Below, in pieces: positions 1 through 12,427 of a stretch of DNA of 64,000 bases. Each line of letters opens with the position of its first letter. Positions within the stretch are counted from its first letter, which is position 1. The stretch spans positions 1 through 64,000 of the forward strand of contig JAQFVV010001011.1 of assembly GCA_028023455.1 (NCBI GenBank). Direction: 5' to 3'. The position numbers were made by a program, and so were the translations under genes. Under the pieces are notes generated by a model, which worked only from the letters and a program-made list of their open reading frames with translations, made no database searches and was not told where the DNA came from. Source of the DNA: Epiperipatus broadwayi (taxonomy: Eukaryota > Onychophora > Udeonychophora > Euonychophora > Peripatidae).

Positions 1-652
1 GACCTTTTATTCAGGACCCTGTATTGAATAATCCAAAATTTTAAATAATAATATATTTAGCATTTAAATCTTAATAAAGTGGTCTTAAAATAAAGACTGT
101 TTTGAATGCACTAGAAAATCTGCTTGAGGGGAGATGAGATTTCAAACCCAGTGTAGGTTTTAAACTAGGGATAAAATTACAATTTAAAAATATTGTTATT
201 AATTGGGAGATAAATATATTGCTATTTTATTATTGTTGAATAGCAATTGAAATAAATTAATTAATTAATTAAATTTGTAAATCTTGTAAAATGAATCATT
301 ACAGTTAATTCTTAGGCATATTTTTTTGTCGTGAATTGAAAATAGTTTTTGATATTATGTGTAGTTATTAAAAATGAAGCCAGAGGGGGGGGGGATATTA
401 ATATATTCACATTAAGATTATTGGTGCATTTGTTACCACAATGCTTTGTAATACAAGCTATATATAATTTAACAAAGTTAAAAAAACTATTATATGTCTT
501 GGCATTCAAATCAATTTTCATTTCCTGAAATTAATTTTTAATTTTCCTCATTATATTTATTAAATCAGACAAATGAATGCTTGGATCATCCCAGTATTTG
601 ATTAGTATTATCCATCATACTTAATACTAAGATTAGTTTATTATGAAATCAT

Positions 653-653
653 A

Positions 654-724
<71 letters not shown>
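653..724. repeat. TCTA then TA microsatellite
   Basis: About nine TCTA units run directly into a 30-nt alternating TA tract. The same TATC/GATA plus TA combination recurs at 34.2, 38.6 and 46.6 kb. Confidence 0.95.
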
Positions 725-727
<3 letters not shown>

Positions 728-1883
728 AATGTATTACCACATATAATTTCTGAGGTGTGTCACTCCTTGCCTATACTTAAAAAAACAATCATCATACAAA
801 GCATACATAAAATATAGAAAAATAAACAACCCTATTTTTAAACTTTTATTTGCCTCAGATATTAAGCTCTCAACTTCAATAAGGTTATATCTTCCCACAT
901 TATTTTAAAGCATTTTCTAAATATTAATGGAACAAACATGTATCAAAAGAAAGTTTCTATTTCATTGACACTTTTTAAAATTACATGAATCAGTTATCAG
1001 GTCGTAAAAAATACATTTACACTCATAGCAATACTAAGATTTAATTGTTTGAGCCTGAGTTGATTTCATCAAATTGTAATACTACAGGTGGGAAAGGTTC
1101 ACCTTAATGAATGTACCCTGTGAATTGTACCAAATTAAAATGGTAAAATAAAGTGCAATAGGCTTTAATGACAAATGTGCATCACAAATGAAAGCTAAAT
1201 TAAAATATAACAAATTATCATAATGACAAATTTATTATATCAAAGGATTTGATAAGTAAATTGCAATGGTATTATTCTTATATCTTCTTCTTTACTGTTT
1301 TCGCATAAAAGTGATAAATTGTAATGGTATAACAAAATTGAAAGGTTCAGGATACTAATGTCTAATTATAATAATATGAAAATAAGAAAACCAATACTTC
1401 AAAATAAAGTAGTATATGTAACTACGAATGAGAGATAAAGAGATAGTTCTTTAAGGCAAAATAAAAATTTTCTACTTCAAATGCCCTTTAAATTCTGTAT
1501 ATCTAGATCGTAAATTCAGAAAAGTGGCTTTTAATTATATAATAAACAAAAAAAAGAACGATAATATTTCTCAACTCTGTGTCCAAAGTTACTGGTAGGT
1601 AATTGATAAGATAATGAGATAGCCTTTAAAATGACACTGTATAACTAACTAAATCAAACTTATATTATAAACAAACAAAAAAACGCATTTAACTTTATTA
1701 TCTCTTTCAGTACTTCAATCGCTTTCTGTCAGATGTAGTATTAAAAACAATTAATGAGACAATTACTTTCCAAAATATAAAGTAGAAACAAAGGGAATAT
1801 TTCATTGAATCTAATTTATATCAACAAAGAACTAATTATAAATAATTTATTTATTATCTCCAAATCATTAATATCACATGATC

Positions 1884-1920
1884 ACCATCTCTATACTGTA
1901 TCGAGAGTTTTGCCTTTGTT
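1884..1920 (+). repeat. Fragment of the 3' end of repeat family B
   Basis: The wording TATACTGTATCGAGAG followed by TTTTGCCT resembles the right end of the family B hammerhead repeat seen at 3830-3855 (GTATAGTGAG then TTTTGCCTG). It is a short, diverged match and no ribozyme core remains. Confidence 0.4.
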
Positions 1921-2889
1921 TAAATCATTAATATTTTATAATATAACTGTTGATTAATATTTGTGCAAATGATCATTAGCATTTATATATTCTCAAGGTA
2001 AAAATAATTTAATTAACAAACTCAACTATTGCACAATTACCAAAGTTTTCTTGTAGGTAATGAGTAAGATAAGAATCTCAAAAGTCACTTTAAATAAAAT
2101 CTTTTTTTTACGATCTGTATTCTTTTTAAAGAATGACAATAATCCATAAATTAACAAAACATGCTATTTATTTTTATTTTATAGGTTTTTTCTTTACTTG
2201 GTTTTTATGACATTCATGTATATGTTTATGAAACTACATTTGTATCTGAATGAATATCAGCTACCCTTTAAGAGTAAATAAAATAAAATAATAATAATTA
2301 CTATTATCATTTCACAATATCAGATGACTCAAAATCAAAGATATTATCTTTTTTGCAAAACAATAATAACATTGCAGTAAAAAATATCAACATTCTCCTT
2401 CTACTACACTAAATTCAAATATATATTTCCTAAATTATACTTACACTGAACTCTATTATGCTACACATGATCTTCAATTTTGGATGAAATAATTACCATG
2501 TCCATTCTTCAGAAACTAATGAGAAATTTGTCACAAAATTATAATATCTTGAATAAATATCTTCATATAATAAAATCAAATGATTAATAGACACATTTTA
2601 TTTATGCATATAAATACGTGCATATAATATATAAAATAATATAATAAACTACCCTTCAAAACATATCTTGATTGGATACTGTGGTATTACAGCTGCGACA
2701 TAAAGAATTATAATGGTTTAATCATTAATTTAATTAGGTTATTAAATCAAAAACATATTTTAAAATCTACATTAAAAAAAAAAAAATTTATTTAAAAAAA
2801 AAAAATAGGAAAAGCATTAATGTGAAGAATAGTTAAAAAGCGTGTTTAAATCAAATTGAGAGTGTGTTTGCGGGTGCATATTCTGCATA

Positions 2890-3077
2890 ATCTATTTTAA
2901 TACATTGTACAGGCTTACCCCTGCATTTACATATGTAATATATGCGGGATTCAAACTCCAACTTTCATTCGACCTACAACTCAGTGCCATCTTATATTTC
3001 TGACTCATCTGATCACACACATGTTGAAAAGATAAATAATGACCAATATATGTATTTTGTGCTAAACCAGCACTCAT
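2890..3077 (-). repeat. Repeat family A, minus-strand copy with decayed hammerhead
   Basis: Read on the minus strand this copy runs through ATGAGTGCTGG / TTTAGCAC, a TTATTTATCTTTTCAACATG block, and a tRNA-like stretch with GATGGCACTGAG and the B-box-like GAGTTTGAATCCC. It is a head-to-head partner of the plus copy starting near 3085. The ribozyme core has decayed: CTGATGA reads TTTAATGA and GAAA reads CAAAA or AAAA, so it should not self-cleave. Confidence 0.8.
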
Positions 3078-3084
3078 TAAAGAA

Positions 3085-3265
3085 TGAAAATTGGTTATCT
3101 TAATATAAAGCTGAGTACTAATTTTATATATGTGTGGAGATGGTGATCTGAACCAACTGATGAGTGCTGGTTTAGCACGAAATATGGATATTGGTGATTA
3201 TTTATCTTTTCAACATGTGTGTGATCAGGTGAATCAGCAATATAAGATGGCACTGATCTAATGCA
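3085..3265 (+). repeat. Repeat family A, plus-strand copy with intact hammerhead
   Basis: Same unit as 2890-3077 in opposite orientation and as the copies at 42.5 and 46.5 kb. It opens with TTATCTTAATATAAAGCTGA, then a TATATATGTGTGGAGA block, the ribozyme at 3152-3195, and the TTTATCTTTTCAACATG block. It runs into family B sequence at about 3260, so its tRNA-like 3' end is missing here. Confidence 0.85.
3152..3195 (+). ncRNA. Hammerhead ribozyme motif, family A (all core residues present)
   Basis: All conserved parts of a hammerhead are present in order. Stem I 5' strand ACCAA is at 3152-3156. The catalytic box CTGATGA is at 3157-3163. Stem II GTGCT/AGCAC (3164-3168 with 3174-3178) has a GGTTT loop and the usual G-C closing pair. 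GAAA is at 3179-3182. Stem III has only 2 bp (A3182-T3189, T3183-A3188) with a 4-nt loop. A3190 sits at the cleavage position in an ATA triplet, and the stem I 3' strand TTGGT at 3191-3195 pairs fully with ACCAA. The very short stem III is the form described for metazoan Penelope and retrozyme hammerheads, which tend to act as dimers. Seen: motif and pairing. Inferred: activity. Sister copies at 3.0, 42.7 and 46.8 kb align across the same structure but have lost core bases. Confidence 0.85.
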
Positions 3266-3397
3266 ACCCTCCAGCAAACACCTTTTATCTCCATTTAACT
3301 ACAAAACTATGAGTCTTAAACTGAAACCACCTTAATGTTTTCAATCCAAGCCCATTAGCTTATACAGTCATATGGGTCTGAACCCAGCTCAGTTTCC
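3266..3397 (-). repeat. Repeat family B, minus-strand arm
   Basis: Reverse complement of about 3530-3665: both contain TGGAGATAAA, the loop of TTAAACTGAAA, TTTTCAATCCAAG and GGGTCTGAACCCAGCTCAGT in mirrored order. It therefore forms a foldback with the adjoining plus-strand unit. Confidence 0.8.
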
Positions 3398-3930
3398 TGT
3401 TTTAATAACAGTTATACAAAAGCATAAGAGGTGGTGGTCATATGATGTTTATTGGCTTAAAACCAATCCTGCCTACTGGGATAGTGGTGGCTATGGTTGT
3501 TAAACAACCAGGGATACCAAAATGTGTGGGTACTGAGCTGGGTTCAGATCCATATGACTATATAAGCTAATGGTCTTGGATTGAAAACATCAATGTGTTT
3601 TCAGTTTAAGACTACTTGTTTTGTAGTTAAATGGAGATAAATGTAGTTGCTGGAGGGTTGCATTAGATCCTAAGATTTAGGTGCAGTGCTTTCAGATCCA
3701 AGGCTCCTCCCTGATGAAGGCCAGAAGCCAGGAACTAGTCTGGGGATATTGCATGAGTAGGAACTAGATGGGGATTTATGCATAAGCCTTCTGGCATCCA
3801 GTGATTACTCTAGATTGCTGTGTGTGGCAATATGTATAGTGAGTTTTGCCTGTTTTAACAACAGTTATACACAAGCATAAGAGGTGGTAGTCATGTGGTG
3901 TTTATTGTCTAAAAAAGATTTGCTTGAGAC
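3398..3930 (+). repeat. Repeat family B, tandem plus-strand unit (about 450-nt period)
   Basis: A block starting GTTTTAATAACAGTTATAC and running through CATAAGAGGTGGT at 3398 recurs at 3850, so one complete unit of about 452 nt is followed by a partial second one. The unit contains a hammerhead motif at 3705-3746 and the characteristic end CCTTCTGGCATCCAGTGATT then GTGAGTTTTGCCTG. The same family makes the array at 61.7-62.95 kb and scattered fragments at 1.9, 23.2 and 33.8 kb. Head-to-tail repetition of ribozyme-bearing units is the hallmark of retrozymes. Confidence 0.8.
3705..3746 (+). ncRNA. Hammerhead ribozyme motif, family B (one core substitution)
   Basis: CTGATGA is at 3711-3717, stem II GGC/GCC with CAGAA loop at 3719-3729, then GGAA where GAAA is expected at 3731-3734 (the A13 position is G). 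A34 to T39 spells ACTAGT, a palindromic stem III, followed by C3740 at the cleavage position. Stem I pairs TCCTCC before the core with TGGGGA after it, leaving one mismatch next to the core that is repaired in the 62.78-kb copy. The substitution should abolish activity here; the copies together imply an active ancestor. Confidence 0.7.
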
Positions 3931-4273
3931 TAAAGTTTTAAATAAATACTATTGTTTATTTAAGGAGTGCAGTAATGACAATATGTAAACAAAATAACAT
4001 CGTAAAAATAATTTATACTGATTACAATATGTAAATATTCTTATCTTTAAAAACAGATTAATCTTTATTCAAAATGATCAAAAAATAATACCTTCATTAA
4101 ATATTTTAAATATTGATGATATACAATAACCTGCACTCCATTATCAATGAGAATATACTACGGAGATATATGTAAATTTTTCTTGCAAAAATCTTTACCA
4201 TTAATTAAAAACTAACTATTATTTATTATTTAATAGTTAACTAATTCTGTATCATATCAAAAAGATAAGATAA

Positions 4274-4275
<2 letters not shown>

Positions 4276-4314
<39 letters not shown>

Positions 4315-4351
4315 TAATAATAATAATAATAATAATAATGGTGATGATGAT

Positions 4352-4391
<40 letters not shown>

Positions 4392-4510
4392 TAAGTATGG
4401 TAGTAGTAGTAGCAGCAGCAGCAGTAGCAGTAACAATAGCAATAGCAGTAGCAGTAGTAGTAGTAGCAGTAGCAGTAGATGCCACAGTAATAGTAGTAAT
4501 AATAATAACA
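4276..4510. repeat. Trinucleotide microsatellite (AAT, ATG, AGT, AGC variants)
   Basis: AAT repeats with GATGATGATG interruptions, then AGT/AGC repeats. Long poly-Leu and poly-Tyr open frames here are artefacts of the repeat. Confidence 0.97.
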
Positions 4511-4519
4511 TTTAACAAT

Positions 4520-7461
4520 TTATAAATTTCTCTTGGAGCTGTTTTATAATTAACTACAAAATTATTTAGGTGGTTTTTTTGCTTTATATGTGATTTATAA
4601 TGATAGCCATGTATTTATTTATAATCAAATATTGCTAATATTTTATTATTTTTGTGAAATAATTTACTAAAAATGCACATATATGCATGGCACACACATG
4701 TATAAAATAACTATTTTTATTATCTTACTATTTAAATAACTAGAGGGATATGAACTTAACATTTCCCAATCCATTTTTGTCCTCTACTTCATCTCAAACA
4801 ACTGACCCATAGAAAACATTCAGTACATTGAATGAATAGGTTAATTATATTCCTCACTATTTTTTTATAAATACTGATATTGTCAAGAACTTTGTATAAC
4901 ATTTGTAATACAAGCTTGTTTAAATTAGGTCATATGACATCTGACTTGATTTTTTTTGTAATTTTATTTTTTGATATCAAGGCTTTGGTGATTTTATATT
5001 GCTAAAGCTATTAATCTATGGTGTATCTGAAGAATTAAGTCCCATATGGTTATTTAAGTTAAATAGCTGGATTGGAAGATATATGAGGTCTAAAAATTTC
5101 ATATTTTTACTTAATCCATTAGATAATGTGTTGGGCTTGTCTTGTTTTTTTTAATATAATGCTTGAATATCCTAGCACCTCACTGAGGAAGTAAGTAGCA
5201 GAAACCACTCTGGTGTTACGGATATTCTGCAAAGCTCGTTAAGAGCTTATTTGCAAGCTCTTTATATAACTGATATATTTTGCCTTGCTGTAATAAAATT
5301 ATAAATCTATTTTAAATATTATCAATATTTTTATTTTTTATTTTGTATTCTTATAAATATGTACCCTCACACAACCACAAACATACCATTACAATAAACT
5401 CCAATAAAAAAGTTGTTATAAGTTAATGGAGAAAATTTATTTAGATTCACTGGGCGTCAACAATTAATAGTAAATGTGTTTTTTTTTTTATCAACACCAA
5501 AAAAAAAGTTATCTCTGTAGTTTATATTGATGTAATCTTTTAATTACCATTCTTTATTAAGCTAAAGATTTAAAAAAAAAATGTAAATTTACTGTGTACA
5601 ACTCTCTGAAAAAGATTAATTATTATTTATAAGATGTCAAAGAAAATGCTATTGTTTTGAAATTTCACACCTATGAAAATAGCTTTCTGGGTTTAATATA
5701 TTATAAGGAACTTGGATTTTATGTGTAAAATGTAATATTTTACTTCAATAAATCTCATCAAAAGAGCTATTATAGGTTTGGAGAAAATATGTTTAGTTTA
5801 AGAAGGATTGGATTTAGTAGTAAATAATAATTTCAAAGCAGCATCAAAGGATTACAAAAGATATATATAAATAATGAGATTTTCAAAATTTGTGTCCTAA
5901 ACATTGTTTAAATAAATAATACATTGAATGATTCATAAAATTCAAATAAAAAAATTAATTCAAATATATAATAATATTAAACAATATTATGATAATCATT
6001 TATAATTTTCAATTACATGTACACCCAAAAGAATTTTATTTGTTTTCCAGTTTTAATAAAAATAGAAACTCAAATGCACCAATCTTTTAAAAAGAAAGTT
6101 TATTTCTTGGAATACTTCTATCGGAAACGATCATTATCAATTATTATGTTCCAGTGTACTGCATGATTTCTTAGGACTGTGGATATTAACCAGTATGTGG
6201 GTGTAAAAAAGTATACATTTGAATTGAGTTACAAACATAAACTAATTGGATTAATAAAAAAAATAATTTATTAATAATGGGTAAATAAAACTGTTTGGAT
6301 ATAAATAGTGGCAACCATTAACACATACCCAAAAATAATATAGCAGCAAAGATATTTGAAATTTGAACTATCGTTCAGGTTTAAGGACTTATGGTATTAA
6401 TAATGATAAGATCTTACAACATTAAATATTGAATCAGTCATGGAGCATGTTTTTCTACATACCCTTCTTTTAATACTTTATTGCTGTCTATATTAGTTGT
6501 TTTGATGATGATCTGCTCCTTGAACCCTGGTGACATTAAAAAGAGTAAAAACAGAAGTACTAGTGATATTCTGTGAGGTATACAATCTGCAGATCTTGAC
6601 TTATTTATATGTCACTGTCCATTTCTTTCTTTACAACATTATAGATGCATTTCCCAAGCTGGTTTTTCAAACTTCAGGACTAATTTTTTGATCTGACTGA
6701 ATTTCCAGGTAGCCAAACGTTATAGATAGATTTCTTGTAAGTAAATTCATCATACTGACTGTTGTAACTTATCTACAAATCTAACAAGTTATTTATCTAT
6801 CTACCTATTTATCCACATCACCCTATTTAACTACATCCATGACTTTCTATCTATCTAACTACATTTTCATCTATTAATTTGTGTATCTAAATAAACATTA
6901 AACATCAAATTATAATTGAGTACACTTAACTGGGGGAGAGGGGATCTAGCTGTAATATAAGTTAACTACCAATGCAAATTGACATCTCAATCTAAACCAT
7001 GGGTTTTGCTGACAGACAATACATTTTATTTGAATTTATTCAGAGATAAAAGATAAAAGCTATTTTTGATTCTTAGAATGTGATTCATTTTGAGCTATAC
7101 GTTTATGTTGGTCGTTACCGATTTTGTGTAATTATTACATGAATATTTTTATTTTTTACTCAATATTCATATTTTAAAAAAAATATCTGAACATATTAAA
7201 TTTAATATTTAGTTAAAATTGAGTATTTTTTAGTCTGCTTTTAAAGTAGGTTATATATGTCTGTTTATTGATGATTATTTAAATTTATTTGGATTTAAAA
7301 TTTCCATCTCTTTCAATCAAGCATCAATCTTTAGTATCTGTATGAATATATTAGATCAATGATATGTGGGTATTCACCTTAATCATAAAAGAAGGCTGTC
7401 TGTGCAACAAACAGATTGAGATTCTTCAGATTGTTTAGGTGTAGACTGCTTTCATGTATTA
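4520..7461. other. Non-coding stretch before the TM1 exon
   Basis: AT-rich with short CTAT-rich low-complexity near 6780-6890. No exon with acceptable splice sites and no transposon was recognised. Confidence 0.5.
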
Positions 7462-7473
7462 TTGTATATGTTA

Positions 7474-7505
7474 TATATGTGTGCGTGTGTTTATATATAC
7501 GAGAG

Positions 7506-7540
<35 letters not shown>
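7474..7540. repeat. TA/TG dinucleotide tract
   Basis: Alternating TATA and TGTG runs about 120 nt upstream of the TM1 exon acceptor. Confidence 0.9.
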
Positions 7541-7661
7541 ACATAAAATTAGATTATATGTTTACAGGATATTTTTGTAAGGTCTATTATGAATTAAATT
7601 CATTATATAAATCAAATATAAAATATTTTAATTTTATATATATTTATCTTTAACATTTTAG

Positions 7662-7753
7662 CCATTTTTTCGACGAATTTATGTCCATGTAATTTCGTAT
7701 GGAATTAGCATATTCTTTCTTGTCCCAGCCCTACTAGTATTTATGAGATACAA
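7662..7753 (+). CDS. Class B1 GPCR, exon encoding TM1 (internal exon)
   Basis: Internal exon of a secretin-family receptor. A pyrimidine-rich tract ends in TTTTAG at 7656-7661 and a GTGAGT donor starts at 7754. The 92-nt exon is open from its first complete codon (CCA), giving about 30 residues: a short polar lead (PFFRRIYVHV), then a hydrophobic helix (SYGISIFFLVPALLVF) and the basic start of intracellular loop 1 (MRYK). An in-frame stop lies directly in the acceptor, so the exon cannot extend upstream. It ends two bases into a codon, and the next exon at 34552 supplies the missing G to make Lys and continues with loop 1 and TM2. Alone this exon would be weak evidence; the phase match and the clear TM2-TM4 exons downstream make it credible. 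The hormone-binding extracellular domain should lie further upstream and was not found. Confidence 0.82.
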
Positions 7754-8488
7754 GTGAGTATGTTTGCATAAAATAATTAGTATATTTTTTCTATCATTAC
7801 TTTGATATATTTTAATTAACTAATACTTTTTATATAAATATCATCATTATTTCTATTTTTTATAATCACTTTGAGAAAAATAGTCAACGTTAATTCAGTT
7901 TCTTTGACTCATAGAGTTTTTTTTATTTTTTATATGCACATTATTCTTGAATATATGGATTCAGCGTCTTCAAATAAGTTGTTGTTTCTATAAGAGAAAT
8001 GAAAGAAAACTCAAGTTGTTAGTGTAGAATCTAAATGTGAAATGCATGAAAATATTTTTTTAACAAACTTGTAATGAAATTGCGAAGAGATTTCATTGAA
8101 ATATTTCCATAGTTTATAAATTAATAACAAGCAAAAAAGTATTATCAAAATTTTTCATTTATGACTATGACTGAGGATTTTTTATTTGATAGAGTACTGT
8201 TTTTTTTTTTTTTTTTTGCTTAAAACCAGTTTCAACAATTCAATTTGCATGATTATATCCATTCTTATTCGAGTTTTTTTTTTTTTTTTAGTTATTAAAG
8301 TTGTTTCTATTTTTTTTTGTTTTTACCTTTTGAATTTGCTGAATAATAAAACTGATAACTTTTTTTCTAATTTATCAAATACATCATTTTTTTTTATTTG
8401 GTTATATCAAAAACTATGTTAATTACAAGTTAAAAGTATCTTAATCTTAAATCAACTCTGATACGCCTTTTCCGCTTTTTAGAAATAG

Positions 8489-8638
<150 letters not shown>

Positions 8639-9029
8639 ATAAAGCTTAACTTTTTTAAAAAATATGATTGTTATATCTCAACTTATCTTCAACTAATGGA
8701 TTCGTCCAGATTTCACCTTATCTTGATTAAATTTAGCATTCATCACCACTGTCCACTAAATACGTGAATAAATAGGATACATTCAATAGAAGAACAGGCC
8801 AATGGGTGATGTGGAATCAAGACAAACAAAATCTAAAATAGATCATCTGTTGAAGGTATTTTGAGATATAACAATGATACAAACTCATTATTTAAATGTA
8901 TTTGTTTAAATACAATTTACATATCATAGAAATAATATCACCCTTATATGAATTTTTTATATAGGTAATACATGATCTGTTTTACTTTTTTTATCAATAC
9001 CAAATCTTGTTTTTTATATAATGCTTTTA

Positions 9030-9325
9030 TTACATTCAAATATCAGCCTTTCAAGCTAATTGTGCATGCGCTTTTTGCGAGTGTTAATAATAAATGAATA
9101 CTTTCCCTAAATAGTAATTTAAAGTGAGTGGTCTGTCTTCACGCTTTCTTTGCCAGTACTTCAGATTTGCTCATATATTAGCATTTGAGTTGTAGGTATA
9201 AGTGATTCATTTTATTCCTGCATAAATACTATATTCTGTATTGGAAAGGAAAGTATTCATTTATTATTAACACTCGCAAAAAGCTCATGCACAATTAGCT
9301 TGAAGGCTGATATTTGAATGTAATA
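9030..9325. repeat. Inverted repeat (about 77-bp arms)
   Basis: The arm at 9030-9106 (TTACATTCAAATATCAGCC ... GAATACTTTCC) is mirrored at 9248-9325 with few mismatches, around a spacer of about 140 nt. Probably a small non-autonomous foldback or MITE; no transposase nearby. Confidence 0.8.
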
Positions 9326-12297
9326 CAATTGTAGGCATAGCACTATATAAAAATAAATGCTTATTTATAATGCTTTTAACAATATTTATTTATTCTAAAT
9401 ATGTATCATATATATTAAATTATATTGTAGAACAGCAATTAATATAATTCCAAATAATCACCAGATTCATTCAGTTTATTTATGTTTTGTTTTTTTTTAA
9501 CAAAAAAAAAATCCTAATAATTTTTAGAGTCTAATTTTTATATTTTTATTTATTCTTTTTTTTTTAAATGTTATTGCTGAAAACAAATGATAGCAATAAT
9601 CCTATGCCCATTTAATACAAAATATGTCACCATGATACTTGTTTTATTAACATTACGATTAGGCCAAATTTGCACCCAATTTTATGTATTTTGCTTACTG
9701 TTTAACCACTTTATTGCTGATTATTTTATTGGCTGGGTGAAGAAAAATCTTTAAACATTTAATTGGCCAAGTTACAAACTCAATTGTCAAAATATATCTA
9801 TCTTTTAATATGATATACACTTTAGTTTCATTTGTAAAAAGTATATTAATAATTTGTCATGTTATGAAAGGTAATGAAAGTTTTTTCAAAAATAAATATT
9901 TGTAAATAATTTTAAAAAAATTCTCAATAACACAAATCTTTAAATGAACATTATTCACCAATAAAGTGTTGCTGACATTTTGTGACGTCAGTTATTTTTT
10001 TACAGTTCTTAAAATAAATAATTTTTGCTAAACTTTTAACTATTTTTCTAAAAATAATTTTAATTTTTAGCATATTTTCTCAAAATAATTTATAATATGT
10101 CAAAAATACCTTTTAGAATAGTCTAAAACATTCATTTATCACTTTCAAAATAAAACAAAAGAATTTGAGCGATTTCATTATTGACAAGAGATTTTCTTTG
10201 TTGTCAAAATTTATTAGCCAATCAGATCTAAGATAAGTCCAGATAAGTCCACCTCCCTTCTTTGTTTAATCTTAACTGACAGGTTTATTGATTTTTTACT
10301 TGTAAAATAATTCATGAGAGGGCAGAATCTTACAGAACTTTGTATAATCTCTCGATTCACGTAAAAAATTTTATTTCCATCTAAAATTGCTGGGATTTGA
10401 ATGATGGAAAGTCCATCAAAGTCCATCATGTTTTTAACTATGACTGTTTAAAAATGAGTTAAGTGCGTGACAATCATTTTCTTATTGTTATAATGTTACC
10501 AATTTTAATTTTCTGAAAGTATTTTTTTCAGAAGTTTTATCATAACATAATTATTGGAATTTAAGTATATTTCACAAACATATAATGTTGATTACATTAA
10601 TAAAATTACATATTATTTAACTATAGAGATGGATTTAAGACTTAATTTTTATTTACTCTAATTTATTACTGTATATAAATTTATAAAAATCAATAACAAT
10701 TATGAATAATGTTTAACAGTCATTTAAAAATCCTGAAGATCAATTAATTATAAGAATAGTCACATTAACAAATCAAAATTCTTGTAAATACATTTTAATA
10801 GTTTAAAATCATAGTATTATGTAAATAAACCATTTTGATAATATAAAAAAGTGAAAATAATTTAATACAATGTATTATAATAAATTAGTTATGTAATATT
10901 TGTTGTATTAACACAAAAAATGTTATTTTTTAATTAGTAAATTTTTAAGTATTGTTCTATTTATCATTTAAATTAAATAAGCATAGTTTAGAGTTTATTT
11001 TCAATTAGTGACATGGTCCAGTAATTCAACACAAGCAGAGAGATTTCTAATGATATCAGTCTTGCATAATTATACAGCAAAATGAAAATCAAGCCACAGA
11101 CAAAATCCACAAGAAATTGGTATATAGTATTCTAGTTATAGATGCCATGTTTGTTTTGTTATCAATTATGAAATCACATAATTTCTTTATTGTTTATTTT
11201 TAGATTTTTTGTTCTGATTATCTTTAAGCTTTTAACTTGCATTTTAATATTAAACCATTATGATTAATCAGAATACAATAAATTTTACCTCATTCAATAA
11301 ATATTTAGAAAGTAATTTTTTTAAAATCACATTTGATTTTTGGAATTATTTTAAAAATTAAAATTCAATCAAAACAAAAAACTATCACATCATCAAATTT
11401 CAGATGCATCCAATTCAAATTGCAAAATAAACAAAATCTTCTGTCATTGATGTTTGTTTAAAAATCTGAACAAATTATTTTTTATATTTACTAAATCTAT
11501 CAATTTATGCTTTAAAGTTTTTTTTCTATAATTTTTATGATATAGCGAAATATTATAATAGTTTTCAGAGTGACATCATTTTTTTTCACAGCTATATTTC
11601 TCACATCAATAATCTCTATGATAATAATATTCAGAAGAATATATTCTTTTATACTTAAAAATAAAACATTTCTGCAAAAAATAAATATGTAATAATATTT
11701 TTTTTTGATTTCTAATAATTATTACAATATTATGATACAAAAATAATCGTAAACATTCCAAAATATCATGTTTTTAGAAAATTATAATATTATCTCAAAG
11801 TAATCTTGCAAAGTTTGAGATCACAAAAGTTATAAAGAATACCTATCATCATTGAAGATCCATATATTTGAGATTTTGTGACATCTTTTGAATTTTTTTG
11901 TATTTAAAAATATAAAAAAATAAATATATATTTATATTAAAGCCAGAAAAAAAAAAAGCTTCACAAATTTTTTCAGCAAAGGGTGAAAAACACAAATATA
12001 ATTTTTAGATATCTCAGATGTGTCTCTGACATCTCAAAAAAAAGATTCAGTTAACAATTATCTATTTTTGAATTTGAAGAGAGTAATATATGTTTCTTTA
12101 TAAACATTACTATGAATTACGTCTTTTCCTATGTGTATATTCAAAAATCATAAAATCTCATCAAAATTAATAATTTTAATAAAATCAATTCTGCTTATAG
12201 TAAATAAAAGATGTTATCTCATCCTAATGACATTCACTTTTTGCTATTTGTAAATTTTATTTTCCTCTTTAGCATTTATTTGCCAATAAAATCTGGA
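9326..12297. other. Intronic AT-rich DNA
   Basis: Nothing recognisable on either strand. Scattered short frames encode no family I know. Confidence 0.5.
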
Positions 12298-12334
12298 AAT
12301 ATATATATATATATATGTAATAAATAAAGTTTGA

Positions 12335-12374
<40 letters not shown>

Positions 12375-12390
12375 TATATATATATATATG
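12298..12390. repeat. TA microsatellite pair
   Basis: Two TA tracts flank a repeated GTAATAAATAAAGTTTGATAT segment, so the short block (about 85 nt) looks tandemly duplicated. Confidence 0.85.
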
Positions 12391-12427
12391 TAATAAATAA
12401 AGTTTGATATCTGTATTCGTTTCACAA

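Larger units (their letters stand above)
1..2889. other. Non-coding AT-rich DNA upstream of the TM1 exon
   Basis: No exon, RNA gene or intact transposon was recognised apart from the microsatellite at 653-724 and a short repeat fragment near 1884-1920. This may be intron of the receptor gene if its extracellular-domain exons lie left of the window. Confidence 0.5.

Noticed and set aside
1-7661. Exons for the receptor's N-terminal hormone-binding domain
   Set aside because: I saw no frame with the expected cysteine and D-G-x-x-C-W pattern and flanking splice sites.
10214-10429. 71-codon minus-strand frame with mixed composition
   Set aside because: No recognisable domain, no paralogous copy in the window and no supporting splice or promoter signals.
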